Origin: Sphingomicrobium sp.
Lineage (GTDB): Bacteria; Pseudomonadota; Alphaproteobacteria; Sphingomonadales; Sphingomonadaceae
Assembly (NCBI GenBank): GCA_030447545.1
Contig: JAUJOV010000011.1
Span: 1 to 43,470, forward strand
Direction of reading: 5' to 3'
DNA length: 43,470 nt
Shown: positions 1 through 8,927 of the stretch, piece by piece
Layout of the letters: every line of letters begins with the position of its first letter
Numbering within the stretch: position 1 is the first letter of the stretch
The notes under the pieces: generated by a model
What the model saw: the letters and a program-made list of their open reading frames with translations, nothing else
What the model was told of the DNA's origin: nothing
The model's database searches: none
Position numbers and translations under genes: made by a program

Positions 1-368
1 TTGACGATGCGCCCGCCCCCGCCGCGCTCGCGCATGTGCGTGACGGCAAGGCGGCTGAGGTCGGCGCTTGCCTGCAGGTTGATGCGCAGAGTCCGTTCCC
101 ACGACGCCTGCCATTCGTCGTCCGAGGCCCCGTCCGGGATCGCCTCGTACACGCCGGCATTGTTGACCAGCGCATCGATGTGCCCGCCGAGCCTGTCGAG
201 CGCCGAAGCCCAGATCCGGCGCGGCGCGTCAGGGTCGGCCAGGTCGCCGGCGACCAGCTCGCCGCCGCCGCGGGTCGAGTGACCGGCGACGTTGTGCCCG
301 CGCGATTTGAGAAGTTCGAAGGTTGCGGCGCCGATGCCGCGGCTTGCGCCGGTGACGAGGATGTTCAT
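1..368 (-). CDS. Short-chain dehydrogenase/reductase, N-terminal part (runs off the window)
   Basis: The minus-strand reading frame opens with ATG at 368 and runs out of the left edge, giving about 122 residues. It begins with the Rossmann nucleotide-binding motif TGASRGIG at residues 6-13 and has NNAG further on, the classical SDR signature pair for NAD(P)H binding. The catalytic Tyr-x-x-x-Lys would lie beyond the window, so activity cannot be judged. An AGGG stretch sits about 8 bases before the ATG. It lies 41 bases downstream of the chemotaxis transducer on the same strand, with a hairpin between them, so it may have its own transcription. Substrate is unknown; the SDR family acts on many alcohols and ketones. 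The family call is secure, the function is not. Confidence 0.85.
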   Translation of the reverse strand, partial: MNILVTGASRGIGAATFELLKSRGHNVAGHSTRGGGELVAGDLADPDAPRRIWASALDRLGGHIDALVNNAGVYEAIPDGASDDEWQASWERTLRINLQASADLSRLAVTHMRERGGGGRIV

Positions 369-384
369 GGCCACGCCCTAGACG

Positions 385-407
385 ATCCTCCCCTGCTGGG
401 GGAGGAT
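385..407. terminator. Perfect 9-bp hairpin between the transducer and SDR genes
   Basis: ATCCTCCCC (385-393) and GGGGAGGAT (399-407) are perfect inverted repeats around a 5-base loop. On the plus strand it is followed by TTT; on the minus strand, the direction of both flanking genes, no U-tract follows. It could be a weak or factor-assisted terminator for the transducer gene, or a stabilising 3' structure. Confidence 0.5.
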
Positions 408-409
408 TT

Positions 410-1699
410 CTAGGCCGCGATTCCGGCGACGAATTCCTTGGTCTTCGACGTGAAGTCGGAAATCTGGTCGGAGAAGCGGCCGAAGCCCTGCTCGACCTGG
501 TCGATGTCCTGCGCGACATTCTCGGTGTCGGCGCGGATCGCGGCGATCGTCGAGCTCATCGAGTCGGCGGCGAGCGCGGTCTCGTCCACCGCCGCGGTGA
601 TCATCGTCACCGTCTGCGCCTGAAGCTCCATCGCCTGGCGGATGCGGTCGGCGGAGGACTGGACCTCCTCGACCGTCGACTGGATCCAGCCGTTGGCTTC
701 GACCGTCTGGCGCGTCGCCTGCTGGATGGCGGTGATCTTATTGGTGATGTCGTCGGTCGCACGCGCGGTCTGGGAGGCGAGGCTCTTCACTTCCTGCGCG
801 ACGACCGCAAAGCCGCGGCCGGCATCGCCTGCGCGGGCGGCCTCGATGGTTGCATTGAGCGCGAGCAGGTTGGTCTGGCCGGCGATGTCGCGGATCAGGC
901 CGAGGATCGATTCGATCGCCTCGACATGGCCCGACAATGCCTGGCTGACCTTCACGGCCTGTTCGGCCTGGCCGCCGGCGCGGGTCGAGACGTCGGCCGC
1001 GACCTCGACTTCGGAGCGCGCATCCTCGATCGCGCGGATGAGACCTGCGGCGGTCTGGGCAGCTTCGCGCATCGCCACCGCGGACTGCTCCGCCGCTGCA
1101 GCGACTTCGCTGGTCTTGCCGAGCATCCCGCGAGTCGAGTTGGCGGTCGCTCGCGTACGCTCGGTCAGCGCGCGCGACTGGTCGCTGCTTGCGCGCACCA
1201 GCTCGGCGACGCGGCGCTCGAACTGCTCGCTCTGGCGGCCGCGAGCGTCCGCGGCCTCGATCGCTTCGAGCAGCGAGATCTGCGCAAGGATGATGTCGGT
1301 CTCGAAGATCGCGAGGCGCTGGAAGACGGTTACGCACTGCTCCAGAGTCTCGGGCTGGCGCTCGAACCGCTCGAACATGCGCGCGACGGTGCGGCTGATC
1401 AGCTCGTCGCGGGCGGCGATGTAGGCGGGCACGGAGGTCTTGTCGCGGTAGATGCGCCGGCCATAGTCGGCGACTTCCTGGATCCAGCCGGCATCGACCC
1501 TGCCCGTATAATGCCCCTTGAGCTTGGCCGCGGCATTCTTGCCGAACTGGGCGCGGACTTCGGCCTCGATGAGGTCGCCGGCATCGTCCCACAGCCGCCG
1601 GATCTCGCGTTCGAACGAGCCGCCCGGATTGTAGGCGTCGAGCCTCGCGGTCACCTGTTGGTCGGTCAGGCGCTGCAGATGTCCGATGTCCCCGTTCAT
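410..1699 (-). CDS. Soluble methyl-accepting chemotaxis protein with globin-like sensor
   Basis: A roughly 429-residue cytoplasmic transducer that would control the CheA kinase of a chemotaxis array. Counting from the alternative ATG at 1708, residues 10-155 form an all-helical region resembling the sensor-globin (protoglobin) domain. Residues 160-430 are a long helical signalling domain with the diagnostic hairpin tip ([15 protein letters not shown], then [11 protein letters not shown]) near 280-307. No membrane segment or signal peptide is visible, and no C-terminal CheR/CheB-binding pentapeptide is obvious. The ATG at 1699 is preferred because GGAGA lies 9 bases upstream; the ATG at 1708 abuts that sequence. 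The position expected for the proximal haem histidine appears to be non-histidine, so haem binding is doubtful. No other chemotaxis gene is nearby. Confidence 0.88.
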   Translation of the reverse strand: MNGDIGHLQRLTDQQVTARLDAYNPGGSFEREIRRLWDDAGDLIEAEVRAQFGKNAAAKLKGHYTGRVDAGWIQEVADYGRRIYRDKTSVPAYIAARDELISRTVARMFERFERQPETLEQCVTVFQRLAIFETDIILAQISLLEAIEAADARGRQSEQFERRVAELVRASSDQSRALTERTRATANSTRGMLGKTSEVAAAAEQSAVAMREAAQTAAGLIRAIEDARSEVEVAADVSTRAGGQAEQAVKVSQALSGHVEAIESILGLIRDIAGQTNLLALNATIEAARAGDAGRGFAVVAQEVKSLASQTARATDDITNKITAIQQATRQTVEANGWIQSTVEEVQSSADRIRQAMELQAQTVTMITAAVDETALAADSMSSTIAAIRADTENVAQDIDQVEQGFGRFSDQISDFTSKTKEFVAGIAA

Positions 1700-1822
1700 G
1701 CCGTGCATTCTCCGTCTGGTCCCGGGCTCGGCTGTTTCCGAGCCACTCCAATTCGGACCTCACATGCTCCGGCAATGGTTAAGGGCGAGTTAGGGCGGCC
1801 TGCGGTGGCGGCGGCAACCTTG

Positions 1823-1866
1823 CCTCGCGCAAGACCCGCGCTTAAGCGGGCGTCGGCTTTGCGAGG
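1823..1866 (+). promoter_or_regulatory. Structured leader upstream of sdhCDA
   Basis: CCTCGC (1823-1828) pairs with GCGAGG (1861-1866) and encloses a second stem, CCCGC (1835-1839) with GCGGG (1846-1850), around the palindrome CGCTTAAGCG (1839-1848). The structure ends about 44 bases before the sdhC start, inside the 210-base divergent region between the transducer gene and sdhC. It may be part of the sdh 5' leader or an operator. It matches no riboswitch class that I recognise. Confidence 0.35.
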
Positions 1867-1909
1867 GGCCGGTCGCGGACCCTCAGACATGACAATAAAG
1901 GTGAGCCGA

Positions 1910-2305
1910 ATGGCCGAACAGCGCGCGCGACCCTTGTCGCCGCATCTCACGATCTGGCGATGGGGACCGCACATGCTCGTTTCGATCCTTCACCGCATCA
2001 CCGGGGGCGCGCTGACGCTCGCCGGCCTCGCGCTGCTGGTATGGTGGCTTCTGTCGGTTGCAGCGGGCGGCGATGCCTATGGCGACTTCAGCAGCGTCGC
2101 CGGCCACCCGCTGGGCCTCGTGGTCCTGATCGGAATCACCTGGGCCTGGTTCCAGCATCTGCTCTCGGGCATCCGCCATTTGTTCATGGACGCTGGCCAG
2201 GCGTTCGAGCTTGGCGTCAACAAGAAGTCGGCGATCGCGACCATTGTCGGCTCGGTCGTGCTGACTGCGGCGCTGTGGGCCTACATCCTGGGAGTTGCGA
2301 AATGA
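1910..2305 (+). CDS. sdhC: Succinate dehydrogenase cytochrome b556 subunit
   Basis: 131-residue membrane anchor of complex II, which holds haem b and the ubiquinone site. The N-terminal SPHLTIWRWGPHML segment and SILHRITG match the SdhC signature around the quinone-binding Ser and Arg. HLLSGIRHLFMD carries the conserved haem-ligand histidine region. Three hydrophobic helices are visible. ATG 1910 was chosen because AAAGGTGA lies just upstream; an in-frame ATG at 1889 is less well placed. The stop overlaps the sdhD start (ATGA), so C and D are translationally coupled. Confidence 0.95.
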   Translation: MAEQRARPLSPHLTIWRWGPHMLVSILHRITGGALTLAGLALLVWWLLSVAAGGDAYGDFSSVAGHPLGLVVLIGITWAWFQHLLSGIRHLFMDAGQAFELGVNKKSAIATIVGSVVLTAALWAYILGVAK

Positions 2306-2679
2306 GCGCCGACGAAAGCTTGAGCGCGCTGGGCCCGGTGCGCGAGGGCGGCGAGCACTGGGTCGCCGAGCGCGTGAGCAGCCTCGCGCTGCTCCTGCTC
2401 GGAAGCTGGCTGATCGCCTCGCTGCTGTTCCTTCCGGCGCTTGATCAGTCGACCTTGCGCGAATGGCTGCGCACGCCGTTCGGCGCAGTGCCCATGGCGC
2501 TGTTCATCATCGTGTCGTTCCAGCACGGCCTCAACGGCCTCAAGGTCGCGGTAGAGGATTACGTGCACGACGAGGGCAACCGCTTCGGCCTCAACACATT
2601 GCTGCTGTTCCTTGCCGTGGGCGGCGCGGCGCTGGCCCTGTTCGCGCTCGGCAAGATCGCCTTCGGGAGCGAGGCTTGA
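2302..2679 (+). CDS. sdhD: Succinate dehydrogenase hydrophobic membrane anchor
   Basis: 125-residue second anchor of complex II. It has three predicted membrane helices and the SdhD core [19 protein letters not shown], where the histidine is the second haem b ligand and the Asp-Tyr pair lines the quinone pocket. The start overlaps the sdhC stop and its own stop overlaps the TTG start of sdhA, giving a tightly coupled C-D-A order. The length is normal for the alphaproteobacterial family. Confidence 0.94.
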   Translation: MSADESLSALGPVREGGEHWVAERVSSLALLLLGSWLIASLLFLPALDQSTLREWLRTPFGAVPMALFIIVSFQHGLNGLKVAVEDYVHDEGNRFGLNTLLLFLAVGGAALALFALGKIAFGSEA

Positions 2680-4475
2680 GCCCCTACCAGATCGTGGATC
2701 ATGTCTATGACGTGGTGGTGGTCGGCGCCGGCGGCGCGGGGTTGCGCACGACCATGGGCGCGGCCGGGCAGGGGCTGAAGACCGCCTGCATCACCAAGGT
2801 CTTCCCGACGCGCAGCCATACGGTCGCCGCGCAGGGCGGGATCGCCGCTGCCTTGAGCAACATGGGCCCCGACCACTGGACCTGGCACATGTACGACACC
2901 GTCAAGGGCTCCGACTGGCTCGGCGACCAGGACGCGATTGAATATTTGTGCCGCGAGGCTCCCGCCGCAGTGATCGAGCTTGAGCATGCGGGGCTTCCGT
3001 TCAGCCGCACTGCCGACGGGCTCATCTACCAGCGCGCGTTCGGCGGGATGACCCAGAACATGGGCGAGGGGCCGCCCGCGCAGCGCACCTGCGCGGCCGC
3101 CGACCGAACCGGCCATGCGATGCTCCACACGCTCTACCAGCAGAGCCTCAAGTACGACGCCGACTTCTTCATCGAATATTTCGCGCTCGATCTTGTCATG
3201 GAGGGCGGCGAGTGCCGCGGGGTCGTCGCGCTGAGCCTCGACGACGGCTCGATCCACCGCTTCAGCGCGCAGGCGGTGGTGCTTGCGACCGGCGGTTACG
3301 GCCGAGCCTATTTCTCGGCGACCTCGGCGCACACCAGCACCGGCGACGGCAATGCGATGGTGCTCCGCGCCGGCCTGCCGCTCCAGGACATGGAGTTCGT
3401 CCAATTCCACCCGACCGGCATCTACGGCGTCGGCGTGCTGATCACCGAGGGCGCGCGCGGCGAGGGCGGCTATCTCACGAACTCCGAAGGTGAGCGCTTC
3501 ATGGAGCGCTACGCTCCGAGCGCCAAGGACCTTGCGAGCCGCGACGTCGTGTCACGCTCGATGGCGATGGAGATTCGCGAAGGGCGCGGGGTCGGCGAGC
3601 ACAAGGATCATATTTTCCTGCACCTCGACCATATCGATCCAAAGATTTTGGCCGAGCGGCTGCCGGGGATCACCGAGACTGCAAAGACTTTTTCCGGAGT
3701 CGACCTCACGCGCCAGCCGATCCCGGTGGTGCCGACCGTCCACTACAACATGGGCGGGATCCCGACCAACTTCCACGGCGAGGTCGTTACCCTCCGCGAC
3801 GGCAATCCCGACGCGGTCGTGCCGGGGCTGTTCGCGGTCGGCGAAGCGGCGTGCGTTTCGGTCCACGGCGCCAACCGGCTGGGCTCCAACAGCCTGATCG
3901 ACCTGGTCGTGTTCGGCCGCGCCGCGGGTCTCAGGCTCGGCGAGATCCTCAAGGGCGGAGCGCCGCAGAAGCCGCTGGCCAAGGACTCGGCCGGACTGGC
4001 GCTCGAGCGGCTCGACCGCTTCCGCAATGCCGACGGCTCCAGCCCGACCGCGCAGATCCGGCTCGAGATGCAGCGGACCATGCAGGCCGACTGCGCGGTG
4101 TTCCGCACCGAGCGCACGCTTGCCGAAGGCCAGGCGAAGATCGACGCCATCTATTCGCGGATGCAGGACGTTCGAGTCACCGACCGGAGCCTCATCTGGA
4201 ACAGCGACCTGGTCGAGACATTGGAGCTCGACAATCTGATCGCCCAGGCGGTGGTGACCATGCACTGCGCGGCGAACCGGAAGGAGAGCCGCGGCGCGCA
4301 CATGCACGAGGATTATCCCGAGCGCGACGACGCCAACTGGATGAAGCACACCGCCGCCTGGTTCGACGGCTGGGGCGGGCAGGGGGGCGCGGTTCGCATC
4401 GACTATCGCCCCGTCCACCAGTTCACGCTCACTCAGGAGGTCGAGTACATCAAGCCCAAGGCGAGGGTCTATTGA
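2676..4475 (+). CDS. sdhA: Succinate dehydrogenase flavoprotein subunit
   Basis: 599-residue catalytic subunit oxidising succinate to fumarate. It shows the FAD dinucleotide fold [12 protein letters not shown] near the N-terminus, SHTVAAQGG with the histidine that binds FAD covalently, and the active-site blocks [18 protein letters not shown] and [14 protein letters not shown]. The C-terminal [18 protein letters not shown] block is also typical. A TTG at 2676 overlapping the sdhD stop gives the expected N-terminus just before the FAD fold, with GGGAGCGAGG upstream; no ATG fits. The gene is complete with all key residues. The iron-sulfur subunit gene sdhB, often next, is not here. Confidence 0.97.
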   Translation: MSPYQIVDHVYDVVVVGAGGAGLRTTMGAAGQGLKTACITKVFPTRSHTVAAQGGIAAALSNMGPDHWTWHMYDTVKGSDWLGDQDAIEYLCREAPAAVIELEHAGLPFSRTADGLIYQRAFGGMTQNMGEGPPAQRTCAAADRTGHAMLHTLYQQSLKYDADFFIEYFALDLVMEGGECRGVVALSLDDGSIHRFSAQAVVLATGGYGRAYFSATSAHTSTGDGNAMVLRAGLPLQDMEFVQFHPTGIYGVGVLITEGARGEGGYLTNSEGERFMERYAPSAKDLASRDVVSRSMAMEIREGRGVGEHKDHIFLHLDHIDPKILAERLPGITETAKTFSGVDLTRQPIPVVPTVHYNMGGIPTNFHGEVVTLRDGNPDAVVPGLFAVGEAACVSVHGANRLGSNSLIDLVVFGRAAGLRLGEILKGGAPQKPLAKDSAGLALERLDRFRNADGSSPTAQIRLEMQRTMQADCAVFRTERTLAEGQAKIDAIYSRMQDVRVTDRSLIWNSDLVETLELDNLIAQAVVTMHCAANRKESRGAHMHEDYPERDDANWMKHTAAWFDGWGGQGGAVRIDYRPVHQFTLTQEVEYIKPKARVY

Positions 4476-4747
4476 GCGAGACCCTGTTGTGGCTGGCGTA
4501 CCTGCTGAGCGGCGTTGCAGCCTTCGCGCTCGTCGACCGGCTCGGCTGGCGCATCGTCCCGTCGATGCTTGCCGGCGCCGCGGTCACTATCGCCGCCTGG
4601 CTGGTCCTGTTCCTTCTCGCCGACGAGAAGAACCGGCCCGAATGGGAAACCGTCGACCTGTCGCTAAACACCTGCTTCGGCCTGATCTTCGCCGGCCTTG
4701 GCGCCGCGGCCGCTTACTTCGTCGACTGGCAGCGGCGGGAGCGCTGA
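4472..4747 (+). CDS. Small two- to three-helix membrane protein in the sdh operon
   Basis: 91-residue protein of unknown function. It starts at TTG 4472, overlapping the sdhA stop by four bases just as sdhA overlaps sdhD, with AGGG upstream. Three hydrophobic stretches are visible (about residues 4-20, 27-48 and 60-78), and it ends in a basic tail DWQRRER. I do not recognise the family. The tight coupling to sdhA suggests co-expression with complex II, perhaps as an assembly or accessory membrane factor, but that is inference from position only. Confidence 0.75.
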   Translation: MSETLLWLAYLLSGVAAFALVDRLGWRIVPSMLAGAAVTIAAWLVLFLLADEKNRPEWETVDLSLNTCFGLIFAGLGAAAAYFVDWQRRER

Positions 4748-4794
4748 GCGGTAGGCTTGGGCTTGGCTTCCTGCTCGGCTAAGCCGCGCCGGTT

Positions 4795-5691
4795 ATGAAC
4801 GAACGCATTCCTCCCAAACGTATCTTCCCGTCCTCGAAGGTCGAGGCGCAGACCGCGCGCCAGCAGCCCTCGAGCCCGCAGACGGAGAGCGCCGCCTACG
4901 CCCTGGCGTTCCAGGACACCGAGTTCCTTCTGCGCGAGGACCTGCGCCCGGTACGCTTCCAGCTCGAGCTGTTGAAGCCCGAGCTGCTGATGAACGAGGC
5001 GCGGATCGGCTCGACCTTCGTCTTTTACGGCTCCGCGCGGATCCCGGAGCCGGCGCTTGCCGACGCGCTGGTCGAGGCAGCGGCCGACGAGGGGCAGCGT
5101 CGGATCGCCGAGCGGCTCAAGGCCAAGTCGCATTATTACGACGTCGCTCGCGAGCTTGCCCGGCTGGCGAGCGCCTGCGCTCCCGACGATGACGGGCAGC
5201 GGCATTTCGTGGTCGCCTCGGGCGGCGGGCCGTCGATCATGGAAGCGGCCAATCGCGGCGCCGTCGACACCGGCGCGGAGACGATCGGGCTCAACATCGT
5301 GCTCCCGCACGAGCAGCTGCCCAACCCCTATGTCACCCCGTCCCTGAGCTTCCAGTTCCACTATTTCGCGCTTCGCAAGATGCATTTCCTGCTGCGCGCG
5401 CGGGCGGTCGCAGTGTTTCCCGGCGGCTACGGCACGTTCGACGAGATGTTCGAGCTTCTGACCCTGATCCAGACCGGCAAGGTACGGCGACTGCCCGTGC
5501 TGCTGTTCGGCCGCGAGTTCTGGGATCGCGTCGTCAATTTCGACGCGCTGGTCGATGAAGGAGTGATCGCAGCGCAGGACCTGGACATCTTCCACTGGGC
5601 GGAAGATGCGGCCGAGGCGTGGAAGTTCGTGACCAGCTTCTACGAGCGCGAAGGCGATCCCCCGCGACTGCAGAGCGGCCCGCCCGAATAG
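4795..5691 (+). CDS. LOG-family (TIGR00730-type) Rossmann-fold protein
   Basis: 298-residue protein of the LOG/lysine-decarboxylase-like family, whose characterised members are cytokinin-riboside or nucleotide 5'-monophosphate phosphoribohydrolases. The signature PGGYGTFDE lies at about residues 209-217, and VASGGGPSIMEAANRG, the nucleotide-binding glycine-rich block, is near residue 140. It has about 60 extra N-terminal residues rich in Gln, Ser and Pro compared with short LOG proteins. It begins 47 bases after the sdh operon and is convergent with the cytochrome c gene, only six bases away. Physiological substrate is uncertain. Confidence 0.88.
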   Translation: MNERIPPKRIFPSSKVEAQTARQQPSSPQTESAAYALAFQDTEFLLREDLRPVRFQLELLKPELLMNEARIGSTFVFYGSARIPEPALADALVEAAADEGQRRIAERLKAKSHYYDVARELARLASACAPDDDGQRHFVVASGGGPSIMEAANRGAVDTGAETIGLNIVLPHEQLPNPYVTPSLSFQFHYFALRKMHFLLRARAVAVFPGGYGTFDEMFELLTLIQTGKVRRLPVLLFGREFWDRVVNFDALVDEGVIAAQDLDIFHWAEDAAEAWKFVTSFYEREGDPPRLQSGPPE

Positions 5692-5697
5692 CGCGCC

Positions 5698-6456
5698 CTA
5701 CTGGCGCTCGCCGGGAGCGCGGCCAGCTCCGGGAGAGCCCTCGCCGCCGACGTTCTTCGAGTCCGCGCCCGCCTGGTTGGAGACCGGCTGCGGCTCGTCC
5801 TCGGCCCGCTGCGGACCGTCGTTCGGACCGGTTCCAGGCGGCTGCTGGTCGGCGGGAGCGTCGGCCGTATTGGCCCCCGGGGCGGCAACGGTTCCGGACG
5901 CGGGCGCGGCTGCCCCTTCCGCGCACTCGGGTCCCGCGGGCGGCACCGGGATCGGCGAACTGTCGCGGCTGTTGAGGAAGGCCATCAGGTTTGCGCGGTC
6001 CTCGGGATTGCCCAGCCCGGCGAAGGTCATCTTCGTCCCCGGGGCAAAGCCCTTCGGGCTCTTGAGCCACTCGCTCATCGTGTTCCAGTCCCAGGTGCCG
6101 CCCTTCTCCTTGAGCGCGCTCGAGAAAGCGAAGCCGGGGCGGCCGGCTACGGGATCGCCCATGACTCCGTAAAGCGCGGGCCCGAGGGCGTTCGCGCCGC
6201 CCGGCTCGGCATTGTGGCAGGCGCTGCACTTGGCGAATACCTGCTGGCCCTTGGCGGCGTCGGCTGCGGCAAGGAAGCAGGTGATCGGCTTTTCCGCCTC
6301 GCCTCCTTCGCCTTCCTGCACCACGCCCTCGATCGGATAGCCCATCGGCTCGGGCCGCTCGTTGTGGAACATCTCGCCGGTCGCGATCGAGGCTCCCAAA
6401 GCGACGATGCCGGCGAACAAGGTCCAGCCGGCGATGGTGTTGAAGCGGTCGTCCAT
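5698..6456 (-). CDS. Membrane-anchored class I cytochrome c
   Basis: 252-residue c-type cytochrome. Residues 8-27 form an uncleaved-looking N-terminal membrane helix, so the haem domain faces the periplasm. The haem site CSACH is at residues 77-81 and the likely axial methionine is in GTKM at residue 143. The layout resembles the CycM/cytochrome c552 electron carriers that link the bc1 complex to cytochrome oxidase. After about residue 165 there is a long, Pro/Ala/Gly-rich low-complexity tail, longer than in typical CycM. The gene lies directly downstream of mutY on the same strand, separated by a hairpin. Confidence 0.92.
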   Translation of the reverse strand: MDDRFNTIAGWTLFAGIVALGASIATGEMFHNERPEPMGYPIEGVVQEGEGGEAEKPITCFLAAADAAKGQQVFAKCSACHNAEPGGANALGPALYGVMGDPVAGRPGFAFSSALKEKGGTWDWNTMSEWLKSPKGFAPGTKMTFAGLGNPEDRANLMAFLNSRDSSPIPVPPAGPECAEGAAAPASGTVAAPGANTADAPADQQPPGTGPNDGPQRAEDEPQPVSNQAGADSKNVGGEGSPGAGRAPGERQ

Positions 6457-6503
6457 GGGTCTCCGGTCGGCTGGTCGCCGTGGTTCAGGCAGTGGAATTG
6501 CGC

Positions 6504-6519
6504 CGCCCCTTTAGGGGCG
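6504..6519. terminator. Short hairpin at the end of mutY
   Basis: CGCCCC (6504-6509) and GGGGCG (6514-6519) pair perfectly around TTTA. No U-tract follows on the minus strand. The loop contains the TAA that would end mutY if one C were missing from the C-run of the coding strand. Confidence 0.35.
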
Positions 6520-7550
6520 CCCGCCTGCTTCATCAAGGCGACACAGGCAGCGGCTTCCAGGCGCGTTGCGAGCACGGTTTGCGCTGCGCGGCGGTAGAGC
6601 GTCGGCAGCCCCGCTTCGTCGAGCCGGTCGAGCGGCTGCCACCAGCCCTCAAGCGTCGGTTCGGCGGCCGCGGCGAGGGCAAGCTCGAGGCTGAAGTGCG
6701 TGAAGACGTGGGTGACTCGGCCCAAAATCGCCGCCCCCGCCGCCGCTGCGGGCTCGGGAGCGTCGGTCCACTCCGGCCCCGGAAGCGCCGCCATCCCGCC
6801 GAGCATCCCCTTCGCGGGCGGCGGACGAGCCAGACGCAGCCGCCGCGCTCGATCCAGTGAGCGAGGCCGTGGCGCACCGGGCGAGCAGCCTTGCGCCTCG
6901 CAGCGGGGAACCGCTCCGGCTCGCCCGAGCGGCGAGCAATGCAGCCCTCCTGCAGCGGGCACGCGCCGCAACCAGGAGCGCGCGGGCGGCAGATGGTCGC
7001 GCCCAAGTCCATCATCGCCAGCGCGAAGTCGCCCGCCCGTTCGTCCGGGGTCATGGCCTCGGCCAGATCGCGCAACCGCGCCTTGTTCTCGCTGATCGGG
7101 GCCACGATGCCATTCAGCCGCGCAATCACCCGCTCGACGTTCGTGTCGACGACCACCGCCCGGCGGTCGAAGGCGATGGCCGCGATCGCCGCGGCCGTAT
7201 AGGCGCCGATGCCCGGCAGCTTCCTGCTCGGCTTCACTGTCCGGAAAGCCGCCGCGGCGGGCGACCTCCCGGGCGCAGGCGACCAGGTTTCGCGCCCGGG
7301 CGTAATAGCCGAGGCCCGCCCACTCGCTCAGCACCTGCTCGTCGGCAGCGGCGGCGAGCGCTTCGACAGTGGGCCAGCGGGCGACGAACCGCTCGAACCG
7401 CGGAGCGACCGCGGCCACCGTGGTCTGCTGCAGCATGACTTCGGACAGCCAGACGCGGTAGGCGTCCGGCGCCGGCTCGCCCGGCGGGGAACGCCATGGC
7501 AGGGCCCGGGCGTTATCCACATAATGTTCGAGCAGGCGGTTGGCGGTCAC
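6511..7550 (-). pseudogene. mutY: A/G-specific adenine glycosylase, frameshifted
   Basis: MutY removes adenine mispaired with 8-oxoguanine. Its domains are recognisable but split over frames. From GTG 7550 the first frame gives the N-terminus with LPWR and SEVMLQQTTV. Near 7222-7230 the frame must change (net two bases lost, or one gained) to continue into the helix-hairpin-helix LPGIGAYTAAAI, VDTNVERVIARL and a perfect iron-sulfur ligand set Cys-X6-Cys-X2-Cys-X5-Cys. Near 6815-6822 one base is missing before KGMLGGMAALPGPEW, the start of the NUDIX-like 8-oxoG domain. Near 6514-6517 one more lost C would restore a stop at 6511; as read, the frame runs on into the cytochrome gene. No in-frame nonsense substitutions were seen, so sequencing or assembly error is as likely as true inactivation. 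Confidence 0.85.
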
Positions 7551-7597
7551 GCGCCCGCTATGGCATTACGGGCCCTCAAGAGCGAAGCAAAAGGCCA

Positions 7598-8158
7598 ATG
7601 GCGAAGCACAAGCCCCGCAACCCAGAGCCCCGGCGGAGCGGCCATGCGCAGGCGGCCGGCGAGCTCGTCGGGGACATCGGGGGCCTCGCCTTTCGTCGCT
7701 TCGGCTTCGTCCAGAGCGCCATCGTCAGCCGCTGGAGCGAGATCGTCGGGGAGCGCTACGCCAAGGTTTCCTCGCCTGAATCGATCCGGTTCCCCGCGGG
7801 GCGCAAGTCGGGCGGCGTTCTGACCCTGCTCGTCGAGGGCGCCCATTCGCCGCTCCTGCAGCATCTGAGCCCGTTGATCATCGAGCGGGTCAACCGCTTC
7901 TTCGGCCATCCGGCGATCGACCGCGTCGTGTTCCGCCAGGGCCGGCCGATCGCGCCTGCCAAAGCGCCCGAGCGGCCGCAGCTGAGGCCGGTGCCGAGGG
8001 AGCTCGGCGAGGGCCTGCGTCAGATCGCCGATCCCGAGCTTCGCGCCTGCCTTGAATCGCTTGCAGCGCAGATTGCCACGAGCACGGGCGCGCCGAGCAT
8101 CGATCCCCCCGAAATCACACCCTTTCCCTTCACCATCCGGAGCGAACCCCAAAGATGA
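7598..8158 (+). CDS. DUF721 (DciA-like) protein
   Basis: 186-residue protein with the DUF721 fold: the segment FVQSAIVSRWSEIVGERYA followed by the LTLLVEGAHSPLLQHLSP block is typical. The family includes DciA, the ancestral loader of the DnaB replicative helicase in bacteria without DnaC/DnaI, so a replication role is plausible. The N-terminus is basic. ATG 7598 is preceded closely by AAGG. It is divergent from mutY, 47 bases away, and its stop overlaps the next gene's ATG (ATGA), so it is coupled to the DsbA-like lipoprotein. The family call is good; the exact role is inferred. Confidence 0.85.
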   Translation: MAKHKPRNPEPRRSGHAQAAGELVGDIGGLAFRRFGFVQSAIVSRWSEIVGERYAKVSSPESIRFPAGRKSGGVLTLLVEGAHSPLLQHLSPLIIERVNRFFGHPAIDRVVFRQGRPIAPAKAPERPQLRPVPRELGEGLRQIADPELRACLESLAAQIATSTGAPSIDPPEITPFPFTIRSEPQR

Positions 8159-8901
8159 AGCGAGCTTTTGTCCTGCTTGCCGCGGCAGCGGCGTTTGGCG
8201 CCTCAGCCTGCGACGGCAACTCCGGCGGCCAGTCGGCGGCCAACAGCAATGCGCCGATCGACGCCGTCGCTCCGCCCGAGGGCGGCGACTGGACCAAGAT
8301 GGTCACTCAGACGGCCGAAGGCGCGTTCGTGATGGGCAACCCCAACGCGGACGTGAAGCTGATCGAGTTCGCCTCGATGACCTGCCCGCACTGCGCCGAG
8401 TTCGACGAGAAGGGCGCCGAGCCGCTGATCGAGAAATATGTGAAGACCGGCCGAGTCAGCTACGAGCTGCGCAATTTCGTCACCAACCCGCTCGACATGG
8501 CGGCATCGCTGATCGCCCGGTGCAATGGCGCTCAGGGCTTCTTCCCGCTGACCAGCGGACTGTTCCACTCTCAGCAGGAGTGGGCGCAGCGTGCATCGAA
8601 CATGTCGCCCGAGCAGCAGCAGGCGCTCGAGGCGCAGCCGCCGCAGCAGCAGATAGCAGCCGTCGCCGATGCCGCCGGGCTGATCCAGTGGGCGGCGCAG
8701 CGCGGCGTTCCGTCTGCCAAGGCGAGGCAGTGCCTGACCAGCCAGCAGGAGGCGGAGCGGCTGGTGCAGATGCGGACCGATGCCGACTCGCAATTCCAGG
8801 TGCCTGGCACGCCAAGCTTCGCGCTCAACGGCGAGCTGCTCGAGAACGCCTCGACCTGGGAGACTCTGGAGCCGAAGATCCGCGACGCTCTGGGCGGATA
8901 G
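8155..8901 (+). CDS. DsbA-like thioredoxin-fold lipoprotein
   Basis: 248-residue exported thiol oxidoreductase. An N-terminal signal ends in a lipobox-like ASAC with Cys19, followed by a Gly/Ser/Asn-rich linker, so it is probably anchored to a membrane and faces the periplasm. The active site is CPHC (Cys77-Cys80) in FASMTCPHC, and VPGTPSF supplies the cis-proline loop. The architecture matches the DSBA/DsbG-like group common in sphingomonads. It is coupled to the DUF721 gene upstream and lies 26 bases before smc. The DsbB found at 20.3-20.8 kb could re-oxidise it; the substrates are unknown. Confidence 0.9.
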   Translation: MKRAFVLLAAAAAFGASACDGNSGGQSAANSNAPIDAVAPPEGGDWTKMVTQTAEGAFVMGNPNADVKLIEFASMTCPHCAEFDEKGAEPLIEKYVKTGRVSYELRNFVTNPLDMAASLIARCNGAQGFFPLTSGLFHSQQEWAQRASNMSPEQQQALEAQPPQQQIAAVADAAGLIQWAAQRGVPSAKARQCLTSQQEAERLVQMRTDADSQFQVPGTPSFALNGELLENASTWETLEPKIRDALGG

Positions 8902-8927
8902 CGGCGGACTAGGGGGAGGGACAAGCC

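Noticed and set aside
6147-6510. C-terminal extension of mutY into the cytochrome c gene
   Set aside because: The extension is an out-of-frame reading of the cytochrome gene and results from a lost base near the natural TAA.
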